A stretch of 64,000 bases of DNA from Desulfatiglans anilini DSM 4660. GTDB taxonomy: Bacteria; Desulfobacterota; DSM-4660; Desulfatiglandales; Desulfatiglandaceae. Location: NCBI RefSeq assembly GCF_000422285.1, contig NZ_AULM01000003.1, positions 62,001 to 126,000 on the forward strand, written 5' to 3'. Positions 41,394 through 50,273 of this stretch are shown here, piece by piece; the first letter of the stretch is position 1, and every line of letters begins with the position of its first letter. The translations under genes were made by a program, and so were the position numbers. The notes under the pieces are model-generated. The model made no database searches. It was given only the letters and a program-made list of their open reading frames with translations, and had not been told where the DNA came from.

Positions 41394-43778
41394 TTATCGA
41401 CAAAAGGCCTTTTTACGGCCGGGCACCGAATCAGTGCCTCCCTCTAAATGATCTCCGTCGGCAGGATGCCCCATTTCTTCAAGAATACTGCCCTCCGTTG
41501 CACACCTCCCGTTCAACTCCCGTTCGAGTTCCTTCACACGGGCATTCAACACGGTGATCTGCTCCAACCGGGCCTCGCTCTCCTCTGCCACCGACGTCAG
41601 GCGATCCCGAAGAAGAGCGATCTGATCCCCCCGTGCTATCCGGTCCGCCTCCAGACGCCCGACCTCATCGAGAAGACTGCCCTCCGTTTCGCACTTCCCG
41701 TTCAACTCCCGTTCGAGTTCCTTCACACGGGCATTCAACACGGTGATCTGCTCCAACCGGGCCTCGCTCTCCTCTGCCACCGACGTCAGGCGATCCCGAA
41801 GAAGCGCGATCTGATCCCCCCGTGCTATCCGGTCCGCCTCCAGACGGGACAATTGCAGCGCCAGAGAATCGAGCTCGGCCTGCTTGCTACGGAAGGTTTC
41901 CTCCAAACCCCATATCTGCTCTTTCGAGAAGCCCATCTGGGTCGGTCTGAGATAGGACTCGATGCCGTGTCCCTCGATAGGCAGCCGCTCCGACTCCCGA
42001 TCAATCTTACACGCCTGCTGATCGTGATCCGAAGGGTGGAACAGATTCCACCGAATCTGGTTAAGCTCCAAACCCAGCCTCTCGATCTCTGAATCTTTGC
42101 ATCTGATTTCCTCCCTCAGAGATCTGTTCTGATTCGAAAGGATCGAGCGCTGCTGATCGACTGCGGCAAACCGTTGCGCCAACTCCTCGACAAGTTCGAT
42201 CCTTATGGACCGATCGGATGAAAGATGCGACACCTTTTCTTCGAGAAGCATTAATTTTTTACGCAGATCCGCTTTCTCAGATTCCGCAGTCGACGCTGCC
42301 TTCAGAAGTCCGGGGCATGTCTTTCTGAGGGACCAAGAAAGCAGGTCGTCATAGATTCGAGCCGTAAACGGGCCCATCTGCCCGGACGCTGTCTCAGCCT
42401 CGCAGCGGGGGCTGTGCCACAAGGTCTCCAAAACTCCGGAGTCTCTTGGCCCCATAACCGCCGAGCCTGTCCTCGTTGCGCGATTCTCCATCAAACTGCC
42501 GTAAAGCGCCAAATACTGCCCGACCATCCGCTCAGAGCCGCATTTCACCTCCACCGCCGCGCGGGCCGCATTCCCGGCCTCCCGGATCTTGACGCGGTCC
42601 GCCGCCAACCTTGAAAGCGCATTGGCCATTTGCGAAAAATCCCCCGGTTCGACCAGCCAGCCTTCCTCGCCGGACTCCAAGAGATCCCGCGTATCCGATC
42701 GATCCAGGGTCATGACAGGTACGGCGCAACACATGGCCTCCAAAAGGCCGGCAGGCAAACCCGAAGTCAGGACCGGCGCGAAATAGAGGTCGACGGACTC
42801 ATACAACGCGTTCCAGGCATCCGTCGATTCGGGATATGGCACACGGATGAACGGCAGCCCCGTTTCGCCTTCGGATCGGTTCCCAATCCCCGGCGCAATG
42901 AATTGGAGGGTCCCGTCCTGCACCAGCTTTCGAATCTCCGTAGCATCCAGAAGCGAGCGGAACGCATCCCAGGCCCCCCTCGCATCGCGGCCCTCGGCCC
43001 GCATGCACGGACCAGCTATGAACACCTTCAGAATACCTTTCCAGGCCCTGCCATTTCCTCTCGCTTCTCTTTGCGTCGGCACCTTGAATGCAGACGCATC
43101 GATCCCTTTTCGTATCAACCGGATCTGCCTGCCGCGAAAGACCTTGCTTTTTTCTGCACACTCAAGGATCCAGACATCCGCTGCGACGGCAGTGAAAGAG
43201 CTCGCTCGATACAATGCTGTTTTGTCCTCGAGCAAAACCGACGGCAGGCCATAGGGATCGTCAATCAGCTGCGGACAGCCGACGCAGCCATCACAATATT
43301 TCTCGCAGCGGCCCGCGTAATGGCAGCCCCCGGTCATCGGCTCCTGCCCATACAGGGTCCATACGACCGGCCTGCCCGAAGCAAACACCCGCTGAAGCCC
43401 CACGGGAGACAGGAACCCCGCGACATCATGAACGTGGATCAGGTCTGCGCCTCGGATCCACTCGGAGGAGGAGACATCCCATCCGGGATAGGGGAACCTG
43501 AAAGGGTCTGAACGGAAAGTGGTCCGATTCTGGTCTATGTAGGCCCTCTGGACAATCGAACCGAAGCTGGCAGCATTCCCTTCCGGTGATTTCACCCTGA
43601 TGACGGTTTCATCATCCTCATTTTTATTGAGAACAATGCAGCGAGACATATGCCCGGAACGCAGCAAAGACCGGTGAAGTTCCAGAAGCTGCCGGTTGTC
43701 GTTCGAAACCGGATCATGTGTGGATATGTGCGCTATAAACATCACTTTTTGCTTTCGCCCGTGGCCATGGATCAGCAT
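41394..43778 (-). CDS. degenerate GT4-like protein with tandem coiled-coil modules
   Basis: A 794-residue paralogue of the GT4 proteins at 34259-36802 and 46638-50057. It keeps the fold and the Cys cluster (TGGCHYAGRCEKYCDGCVGC) but the conserved HD of LHDQ reads YG (TLYGQE), and the first acidic residue of the EX7E-type motif is Ser (SGLPAGLLEAMCCAVPVM). Both changes suggest weak or lost transferase activity. Residues about 500-790 are coiled coil. They include residues 645-707 and 708-770, two tandem 63-residue modules like those in the other GT4 protein. The start is uncertain between ATG codons at 43778 and 43742. It lies immediately upstream of wzm, so it may act as a scaffold for export. 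Confidence 0.8.
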   Translation of the reverse strand: MLIHGHGRKQKVMFIAHISTHDPVSNDNRQLLELHRSLLRSGHMSRCIVLNKNEDDETVIRVKSPEGNAASFGSIVQRAYIDQNRTTFRSDPFRFPYPGWDVSSSEWIRGADLIHVHDVAGFLSPVGLQRVFASGRPVVWTLYGQEPMTGGCHYAGRCEKYCDGCVGCPQLIDDPYGLPSVLLEDKTALYRASSFTAVAADVWILECAEKSKVFRGRQIRLIRKGIDASAFKVPTQREARGNGRAWKGILKVFIAGPCMRAEGRDARGAWDAFRSLLDATEIRKLVQDGTLQFIAPGIGNRSEGETGLPFIRVPYPESTDAWNALYESVDLYFAPVLTSGLPAGLLEAMCCAVPVMTLDRSDTRDLLESGEEGWLVEPGDFSQMANALSRLAADRVKIREAGNAARAAVEVKCGSERMVGQYLALYGSLMENRATRTGSAVMGPRDSGVLETLWHSPRCEAETASGQMGPFTARIYDDLLSWSLRKTCPGLLKAASTAESEKADLRKKLMLLEEKVSHLSSDRSIRIELVEELAQRFAAVDQQRSILSNQNRSLREEIRCKDSEIERLGLELNQIRWNLFHPSDHDQQACKIDRESERLPIEGHGIESYLRPTQMGFSKEQIWGLEETFRSKQAELDSLALQLSRLEADRIARGDQIALLRDRLTSVAEESEARLEQITVLNARVKELERELNGKCETEGSLLDEVGRLEADRIARGDQIALLRDRLTSVAEESEARLEQITVLNARVKELERELNGRCATEGSILEEMGHPADGDHLEGGTDSVPGRKKAFCR
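41469..41846 (-). repeat. two tandem 189-bp coding repeats, nearly identical
   Basis: Units at 41846-41658 and 41657-41469. Over the 147-base core (41511-41657 against 41700-41846) they differ at a single position, A at 41616 against C at 41805. Each encodes one 63-residue coiled-coil module. The near identity points to a very recent duplication or to ongoing gene conversion. Confidence 0.93.
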
Positions 43779-43953
43779 GGGCAAGATTTCCCAGCCCACC
43801 GCAGGCAACTTTGCCTAATCTTCGACCAACATCGAAATGGGACAGACGAGTAAAAGAGGGCTTCCCCTGCCGGAATGCAGGGTCTCCTTCACGGTCCCGC
43901 CTGCCCCCTCCTACCCCTGCATAAATCCCTGCATCCCGAGATTTAGCAGCCTG

Positions 43954-46638
43954 TCACGGCATGGAGCATATTTCCGCAAGAGGGACCGCTTCGCACGCGA
44001 TCATCAGCAGCCAGAGATCAGGGGTCTCGATGGCTGCATCTTCCAAAGTCAGCTTCAACGTCAAGCGATTCACCCCCTCATGGAGCGATGCCCTCAAGAG
44101 CACCAGGCAATCACGTTCATGCCCGGTATACGGAACCACGAAGGGTGTAACTTCACAATCCTCATGAACAAGAACCCCGTGCACATTCTGATGAAAGCTG
44201 CGGCAGCGGAAACCAAGCAGATATTCTTCGGCCTTCGGACAATCGATGCTCAGGCATGCCTCCGGGTTGATGATCCAGCGGATTCCAGCAGGTAGGCTCA
44301 AGTGCGGATAAGCCACCTCTTTGGCCCTGAATCCGGACAGGAACGTCATCCCGGTCGCGAGCTTGGTACAGTTCGGCGTAACGATTATAGATTGGTCTGT
44401 TTCTCTACAATCATATGCCTCGTTTCGCAAACCCCATTTTCGGGTCGCAAAGTTGAACCGGATGACTTTGCCTGCATAGCCAAAGACCTCCATCGCATCC
44501 AGCGAACGTACCACCCGCTGGTGGCGTTCCCATTCCGCATCGCGCACCTCCCTGTCGACGATCCTTTCAACCTCCTCATAGTAGTCGTCCAAGAATTCGG
44601 AGAGCTGCCCTCGCCGCCTTCGGTGCGAGGCAAAGTGGAAATCAGCCACCACGTATTCGGCATATTCGGCAAACCGCCTCCATAAATCGAAATCTCCAGC
44701 AAGCCGCAGATCAGGCCTCAAACCGCCGACCCTCTGCCATAGGGCCGCCCGCCAGAAAGTCCCTTCCTGCATGACGAACCCCAGACGCCGGCCGTCAAAG
44801 ATACCTGCTCTCAAGGACCTTCTCGGATAAGGGGTAAGCTCGAAAACGCCAGTCATTGCGCCTTCCTGATCGATGAGCGCCGCACGGCCCCCTACCCAAT
44901 CCACACTCTTGAACGTTCCCAACAGGTGTCCCGCCGCTGCAAACGCTCCCTGCAGCAGCCGGTCATCCGCATTGAGCCAGGTCATGTAATCCGTTTCCTC
45001 GAGACCGATATGCTCAAAGCCGCGATTCACGGCATCGTACATGCCTTTGTCTGCGCCGGTTGCAAAACTGAATTCAATGCCCTTGCAAAAAAGCGGCAGG
45101 GATCCACCACTGAGGCGTTTCTCCCATTGCTCGATTTTCTCCAGGGTTCCGTCGCTCGAGCCTCCGTCCTGGATATGGTATCGTATCCGAAAAGGACCAG
45201 CCTGCGTCAGAATGCCGGCGATGGCTTCATCGATAAACGCCTCCGCGTTCAGACAGGGCGTTACGATGCAGAACCGGGGAACTCTGTCCACGGAAATCTC
45301 GGGTGTCAGATCCTTGCCGTGTTCAGAGAGGGCCGGAGGACTTCTGATTCCACGCTCGGACTCGGCCTTTTCGACCCGATCAGGAAGAGAGACCTGGTTC
45401 AGGATATACTCGTTCCAACGCAGCCCCTGTCCCAGCAGGCTGAAGCGATCCTTTGCCAGCTTGCGGCCTGCCTCGCCATACTCACGGCATGTGTCGGGAC
45501 ACGACATAAAAAAACGCAACGCATCCACCAGAGATGCAACGCCGACCTCTTCCACCAAGCGCGCGTTCAGCCCGTGCCGCGCGATTTCGGGGACGCCGCC
45601 GACGGCAAATGCCGCGACAGGCACTCCGCAGGCCGCGGCCTCCATGATCGTCTGACCAAATGCCTCTTCCGTGGAGGTCGCCATGAAAAGATCCGCAGCA
45701 CCGTAGAGAAGCGGCATTTTGCAATGCTCGTCCACAAACCCCACCGTGTGGGCACGCTCGAACCGCGTGGAGTTGTCGCCGAAGAGCAGGAAACAGGCCT
45801 CATTTTGAAGGATCGCCAACACTTCATCGAAAAAGCGGCCCCCTTTGCGGTGATCCTGCACGTTTACGGCGCCGCCCAGAATGACGAAGGCGTCCAAGGG
45901 GATGCCGAGCAATCGCCGGCACAGATCGCGGGGCATGGGTTTGAAGACATCCGTGTCGAGGCCGAGATAAACCACCTCTGCGTTGATGGAATCCCCCAGG
46001 GCAGACCGGGCGAAGCCCAGGGTCCACAGGCTGTTGGTCGCAAGCGGGATCCCTGAAGTCCCGCTGAAGATCGTCCGGCGGAGCCTCCACGCCTCGGCAA
46101 TATCTCCGGCATGCAGGGGCGGGTAACTATCACAGGTCAAACAGCTTTCATCGCAGCCGGTCAGATACAGACGGCACTCGCCGGGATAGGCGCACCGGCC
46201 GGTGAAAAGATAGCAGTCATGGGCGTAGGCGACCGTCAAGACGTCGAGATCCCTCAACCCCAGGAAGATCTCCAGAGGCCATCCAGCGGCATGCAGATTA
46301 CCGACGATCACCACGTCAGGCGCCTCGGCTGCGATCTCAACGGTCAGTGCCTCGACGATCGCCCCTGCGCTCCGGCCGCACTCCAGATGCAGGTGCTTTC
46401 TGGAATGCAGCCCTTGCCAGGCCTCGGAGGCACCCGCCAGGATCATCTCCAAAGGCTCTTTTTCGCCGGCATCCCAGCACAGCGCCTTGACCTCGTGCCC
46501 CATCATCAGAAACGACTTGATTTGGCGCAACTCCGCCAACCCGGCCCCATAGCGGAAACCGATGTCATTCAGGAAAAGAACCTTCAGGGCCGCTCCGCTC
46601 TCGAGCTTCCCCCGAATACGCTCCCGGGCATTCGTCAT
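43954..46638 (-). CDS. GT4-GT2 fusion glycosyltransferase
   Basis: An 894-residue protein. Residues 15-420 are a GT4 domain: VLFLNDIGFRYGAGLAELRQ, AYAHDCYLFTGRCAYPGEC, LGLDTDVFKP and EEAFGQTIMEAAACGVPVAA with intact EX7E. Residues about 455-700 are a GT2 domain: RFCIVTPCLNAEAFIDEAIA, IQDGGSSDGT, MTWLNADDRLLQGAFAAAG and LAGDFDLWRRFAEYAE. The last 150 residues resemble a beta-sandwich with ITVTPN-like and LRASLHEGVNRLTLKLTLED segments. The ATG overlaps the stop of the upstream gene by one base (TGATG), so translation is coupled. It would add two sugars. The protein lacks the coiled coil seen in its neighbours. Confidence 0.9.
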   Translation of the reverse strand: MTNARERIRGKLESGAALKVLFLNDIGFRYGAGLAELRQIKSFLMMGHEVKALCWDAGEKEPLEMILAGASEAWQGLHSRKHLHLECGRSAGAIVEALTVEIAAEAPDVVIVGNLHAAGWPLEIFLGLRDLDVLTVAYAHDCYLFTGRCAYPGECRLYLTGCDESCLTCDSYPPLHAGDIAEAWRLRRTIFSGTSGIPLATNSLWTLGFARSALGDSINAEVVYLGLDTDVFKPMPRDLCRRLLGIPLDAFVILGGAVNVQDHRKGGRFFDEVLAILQNEACFLLFGDNSTRFERAHTVGFVDEHCKMPLLYGAADLFMATSTEEAFGQTIMEAAACGVPVAAFAVGGVPEIARHGLNARLVEEVGVASLVDALRFFMSCPDTCREYGEAGRKLAKDRFSLLGQGLRWNEYILNQVSLPDRVEKAESERGIRSPPALSEHGKDLTPEISVDRVPRFCIVTPCLNAEAFIDEAIAGILTQAGPFRIRYHIQDGGSSDGTLEKIEQWEKRLSGGSLPLFCKGIEFSFATGADKGMYDAVNRGFEHIGLEETDYMTWLNADDRLLQGAFAAAGHLLGTFKSVDWVGGRAALIDQEGAMTGVFELTPYPRRSLRAGIFDGRRLGFVMQEGTFWRAALWQRVGGLRPDLRLAGDFDLWRRFAEYAEYVVADFHFASHRRRRGQLSEFLDDYYEEVERIVDREVRDAEWERHQRVVRSLDAMEVFGYAGKVIRFNFATRKWGLRNEAYDCRETDQSIIVTPNCTKLATGMTFLSGFRAKEVAYPHLSLPAGIRWIINPEACLSIDCPKAEEYLLGFRCRSFHQNVHGVLVHEDCEVTPFVVPYTGHERDCLVLLRASLHEGVNRLTLKLTLEDAAIETPDLWLLMIACEAVPLAEICSMP

Positions 46639-49600
46639 CAACCCCGTTCCCCGCGATGCTTCCGGCTCACTTGCTGCAGCTCCGCCAAAAAGGGTAGATC
46701 CCCATGGGTCTTCTGCTCCCCGTGCACCCTGAAAAGCGCCAGAACATCGGGGACATGTACGATTCCGGCCCCTGCAAGGGCCATCCTCACCCAGAGGTCA
46801 TAATCCATGCTGTAATACAGGGACCCGTCGATCTCTCCGCCGCTCCTGCGCCAGATCTCTTGAGTCCAGAAGACTTCGGGCTGAAAGAAAAAACCCCCCT
46901 TTTGCCAGGAGCCGTCAATGTCCAGGAGCCGATCCAACGGCAAAGGAACCACCTCCCCTACAGGCATCGCATTATGATGCCTATGGAAAGGCTTCTTTTC
47001 GAAGCCGTGCACCAGTTCGCATCCGCCGGCCACCATATCCGGCCCGTACTGGTCGAAGGCCATCGCCACACGAACCAGGGTCCAGGGCAGATAGCGATCA
47101 TCGCTGTTCAGCCAGGCAAGAATCTCGCCTGTCGCCTGTCTGAACCCCTTGTTCAAGGCGTCGGACTGCCCTTTGTCTTTTTCACTGACGCAAAAGGCGA
47201 ACCTGTGCCGATAGCGCTCCAAAATGGAGGAGGTGCCGTCCGTCGAACCTCCATCTATCAGGATATATTCCAGATTCGGATACCCCTGCATCAAGACAGA
47301 GCGGATGGTCTCCTCCAGAAAGATCCCCTGATTGAGCGTCACCGTCACAACGGAAATCTTTGGCCAAGGATTCCCCGAAGGCATCTTTTGAGGCAGTTCG
47401 AACACCGGGGTCCGCCGCGGCCACTCCTCCGACGAATAGACCAATTTATCATTGGCGGCCGGATCCAGCCAGGCAGCGGGGGGGCCTTCGAGAATCCTCA
47501 CACCATGGAACGTACGCGCTTTCATGGGTTCTGCCAAAACGGGATCTTCGCCCGCCGGCGCGCCGCCCGTCTGAACGATGAGACTGTCCCGCCCCAATCG
47601 TCCTTTTATAAGGCGCACGTCTCGACGGGCCGCCTCATTGTCCCACACAAGGCCGTCATAGCGTGCCAAGGCGTCAGCCGCCTCCAGACCGAGCCACTCT
47701 GCCAGAGGCTCCTCCTGGACCTCGAATCGAAAAGCCTTTTCCCTTTCCTTCACCCAACTCGGAACCCCCAGGACCATCACCTCCGCCCCGGCCCCGGCCA
47801 TGATGCAGGCCGCCTGGAGATTCCGCCGGGTGGCATTGACGACCAATACCCTTTTCAGACGAACGGCCAATTCGAAAAGAAACGCCATGGCACGGTCGTC
47901 GAAATCCCCCCCGAGCGTCCTCGCGAAGCTGAGCGCCTCGATGACAGGTGCGTCTATAGAAGCCGCCGCAACGCCGCTCTCGGCAGGTTCGGCAAAGTCG
48001 AATGTCTTCAGCAAGCGCAGACTGGCGAGATAGAGTTCATCGAGCAAGCGAAAATAGTGGTTGAACGTGTCCTCCCCCTCGCATAGATCCATCCGGAAAT
48101 TCTCATCCATCAGAAATTCATGCAGTTCGGCAAAGGGTTTGTGCGATGCAAGAAACCTTCTTACCGGGAGGCTCGTCCCGGATTTTAAATCTGGGGATTT
48201 TCTAACTATATCATCCATCTCTTTGATCATCGAATGATTCGACCTTATGTGATCAGCCCATCGACGCTTGTTCTCATCGGCTTCAGTCTCAAACGAAGAA
48301 ATTTTCATTCTAAGGGATTCATTTTCATCCTGCAGGCATCCCGTTCTAGAATAGATTACATCCAGTTCATCACGCAATTCGACAGCGGTTTGCTCATAGT
48401 GGACAAGCGCGTCGAGATGCCCGTCGCGCTGCGCCAGAACAGCATCAAGGGATTTCCTCAGATCCTCGATTGCCCCTTCGAGCGCTCCGATTAGATTTGC
48501 TGTCTCGTCGCTGTCCTTTTCGATATCACTCCTCAGCCGCTTCAGTTCTCCAATCCTTGCCGGAGGGAATTTGCCGGCCTCGACAAACCGGTCAGCTTCA
48601 GCCGCCATGCCAGGAGCGTTCTTTTCTCCGGAAAGCAGGGTTTCCTTCAACAATTCCATCAGAATGCCGGCATAAACCGAAGCGAATCGGGGGCCTGTCT
48701 CACGCAGAAAGACCGGCTCTCCCGGCCCCGTGGCGAAGGACTTCCTCCCCTGCGCGTCCTGCCTGCCGCGGCCATTTTTGACGGAGAGTTCCTCGAAGAG
48801 AGCGAGGTAGGCGGCCGCCTGATGCCCCAGAGCGAATCGCTCGAGCGCAACCCGGCGGCAACGTTCTCCCATGGCCAACCGCTTTGCCGAGTCCCCGGCA
48901 AGATCCAGGATCGCCCGCGTCAAGGCCTCCAGATCCCCCGCAGCCGCCAGCCTCCCGGTCTTACCATCCTCGATCATTTCGGGGACGCCGCCCACCTCGA
49001 ACGCCGCCACCGGGGTGCCGCAGGCCATGGCCTCCATAACCGTATTCGGGAGGTTGTCTTCGAGACTCGACAAGACGAACACGTCCGCCGCGCCATAGGC
49101 ATCCCGAATCCATTCCAAGTCGGAGAGGCGGCCCAGTCCGCTCACCGGCAAACCGATCCGCCCTTGAACTTCCTCGGAGCCGCTCCCGAATGCCAACACC
49201 CGGGTCTTTCCCTTTCGCGCGCGATCCGCAAACGTAAGATCCTCCAGGCACGCATTGAGGCAGGTGCAGAGCGAAGCGATATTCTTCCGCTTTTCCATTA
49301 AGTTGTCTGCGGAAAAAAGAACGACGAAGGCATCCGGTTCGATGCCGAGCCGTTTTCTCACCTCCTCACGGTTGCCGGGTTTGAACTCTTCCGTGTCGAT
49401 CCCGTTTGGAATGACCTCGATGCGGAGCCCCTTGAACAGGGCGCTCGCGGACGCGCACCCGGCCATCCAGAGGCTGGGTGTGACAATCACCGGTTGGGCT
49501 CCCCTCCACAGCTCCGCCTTGTCCTTCAATACCATAGCCGGCAGGTCGAAAGGACCCGGCTCGATCTGGGGGCACCCCGAGCACTCCAGGCGATACCCCT

Positions 49601-50057
49601 CACAGCCGGCGGAGTAGTGGCATCCGCCGCTGAACGGATGCTGATCGTGCAAAGTCCAGACCACGGGTTTTCCCAGCGAAAAGAGCCTTTGCAGACTGAC
49701 AGGCGACAAAAATCGGGCAACCCAGTGCAGGTTGATCACCTCCGCACCTCTCAACTCGGGCAGCCCCGAAATGTCCCACCCTGGATAGGGGAGCGAGAAA
49801 TAGGTATTGCTGATGCCAGTGCGCCTCTTGTCAAGGTAGCTTTCCAGGGTGCCTTCCACCCAAAAGGGCTCTCGAAGGTCGGCAGGAGATTCCATCCCTT
49901 CGAAAAGCGGAATGACCGATGCATCGTCATGAAAATCGCTTTGGCGCACGATCATGAGACTCTCGGCCCCTGCGGCGGCCAGCCCCTTGTGCAGCCTGCG
50001 AGCGGCTATAGCAGCGCCGCCCAGCCTGTCATAGGTGTTGATCAGGACGGTTCGCAA
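46638..50057 (-). CDS. GT4-coiled coil-GT2 fusion glycosyltransferase
   Basis: A 1139-residue protein, first gene of the long leftward operon. Residues 1-410 are a GT4 enzyme: VLINTYDRLGGAAIAARRLH, VVWTLHDQHPFSGGCHYSAG and DNLPNTVMEAMACGTPVAAF. A coiled coil spans about 480-640. A middle region (about 650-860) of unknown type includes RVLVVNATRRNLQAACIMAG, faintly like a Rossmann fold. Residues 880-1120 are a GT2 domain: KISVVTVTLNQGIFLEETIR, LIDGGSTDGT, AWLNSDDRYLPWTLVRVA and YSMDYDLWVRMALAG. The start is uncertain: TTG at 50057 aligns with the paralogue at 34259 and has AAGG nearby, whereas GTG at 50117 would add 20 residues. It probably adds at least two sugars. Confidence 0.88.
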   Translation of the reverse strand: MRTVLINTYDRLGGAAIAARRLHKGLAAAGAESLMIVRQSDFHDDASVIPLFEGMESPADLREPFWVEGTLESYLDKRRTGISNTYFSLPYPGWDISGLPELRGAEVINLHWVARFLSPVSLQRLFSLGKPVVWTLHDQHPFSGGCHYSAGCEGYRLECSGCPQIEPGPFDLPAMVLKDKAELWRGAQPVIVTPSLWMAGCASASALFKGLRIEVIPNGIDTEEFKPGNREEVRKRLGIEPDAFVVLFSADNLMEKRKNIASLCTCLNACLEDLTFADRARKGKTRVLAFGSGSEEVQGRIGLPVSGLGRLSDLEWIRDAYGAADVFVLSSLEDNLPNTVMEAMACGTPVAAFEVGGVPEMIEDGKTGRLAAAGDLEALTRAILDLAGDSAKRLAMGERCRRVALERFALGHQAAAYLALFEELSVKNGRGRQDAQGRKSFATGPGEPVFLRETGPRFASVYAGILMELLKETLLSGEKNAPGMAAEADRFVEAGKFPPARIGELKRLRSDIEKDSDETANLIGALEGAIEDLRKSLDAVLAQRDGHLDALVHYEQTAVELRDELDVIYSRTGCLQDENESLRMKISSFETEADENKRRWADHIRSNHSMIKEMDDIVRKSPDLKSGTSLPVRRFLASHKPFAELHEFLMDENFRMDLCEGEDTFNHYFRLLDELYLASLRLLKTFDFAEPAESGVAAASIDAPVIEALSFARTLGGDFDDRAMAFLFELAVRLKRVLVVNATRRNLQAACIMAGAGAEVMVLGVPSWVKEREKAFRFEVQEEPLAEWLGLEAADALARYDGLVWDNEAARRDVRLIKGRLGRDSLIVQTGGAPAGEDPVLAEPMKARTFHGVRILEGPPAAWLDPAANDKLVYSSEEWPRRTPVFELPQKMPSGNPWPKISVVTVTLNQGIFLEETIRSVLMQGYPNLEYILIDGGSTDGTSSILERYRHRFAFCVSEKDKGQSDALNKGFRQATGEILAWLNSDDRYLPWTLVRVAMAFDQYGPDMVAGGCELVHGFEKKPFHRHHNAMPVGEVVPLPLDRLLDIDGSWQKGGFFFQPEVFWTQEIWRRSGGEIDGSLYYSMDYDLWVRMALAGAGIVHVPDVLALFRVHGEQKTHGDLPFLAELQQVSRKHRGERG

Positions 50058-50273
50058 TACCCTTAAACCTTTCCTATTCTCACGAAAAAAGCTCTTTTTT
50101 CCAATGGCTTTACCCACGGGAAAACGGAATTCTTCGACCCTATAGGTACAGATCTACCAGGCGCAGCCTGCAAAGAAGGCAGAGCCCGGCACGAAGGGTT
50201 GGGGCGCAGACCTCTGTATAAGGCCCTCAAAAACTGCACTCCCTTTTCTCATGCACTTGTTTCTGGAACCCTA

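Noticed and set aside
41469-41846. Repeat array as a CRISPR
   Set aside because: The repeats are adjacent without spacers, lie in frame inside a gene and encode heptads.
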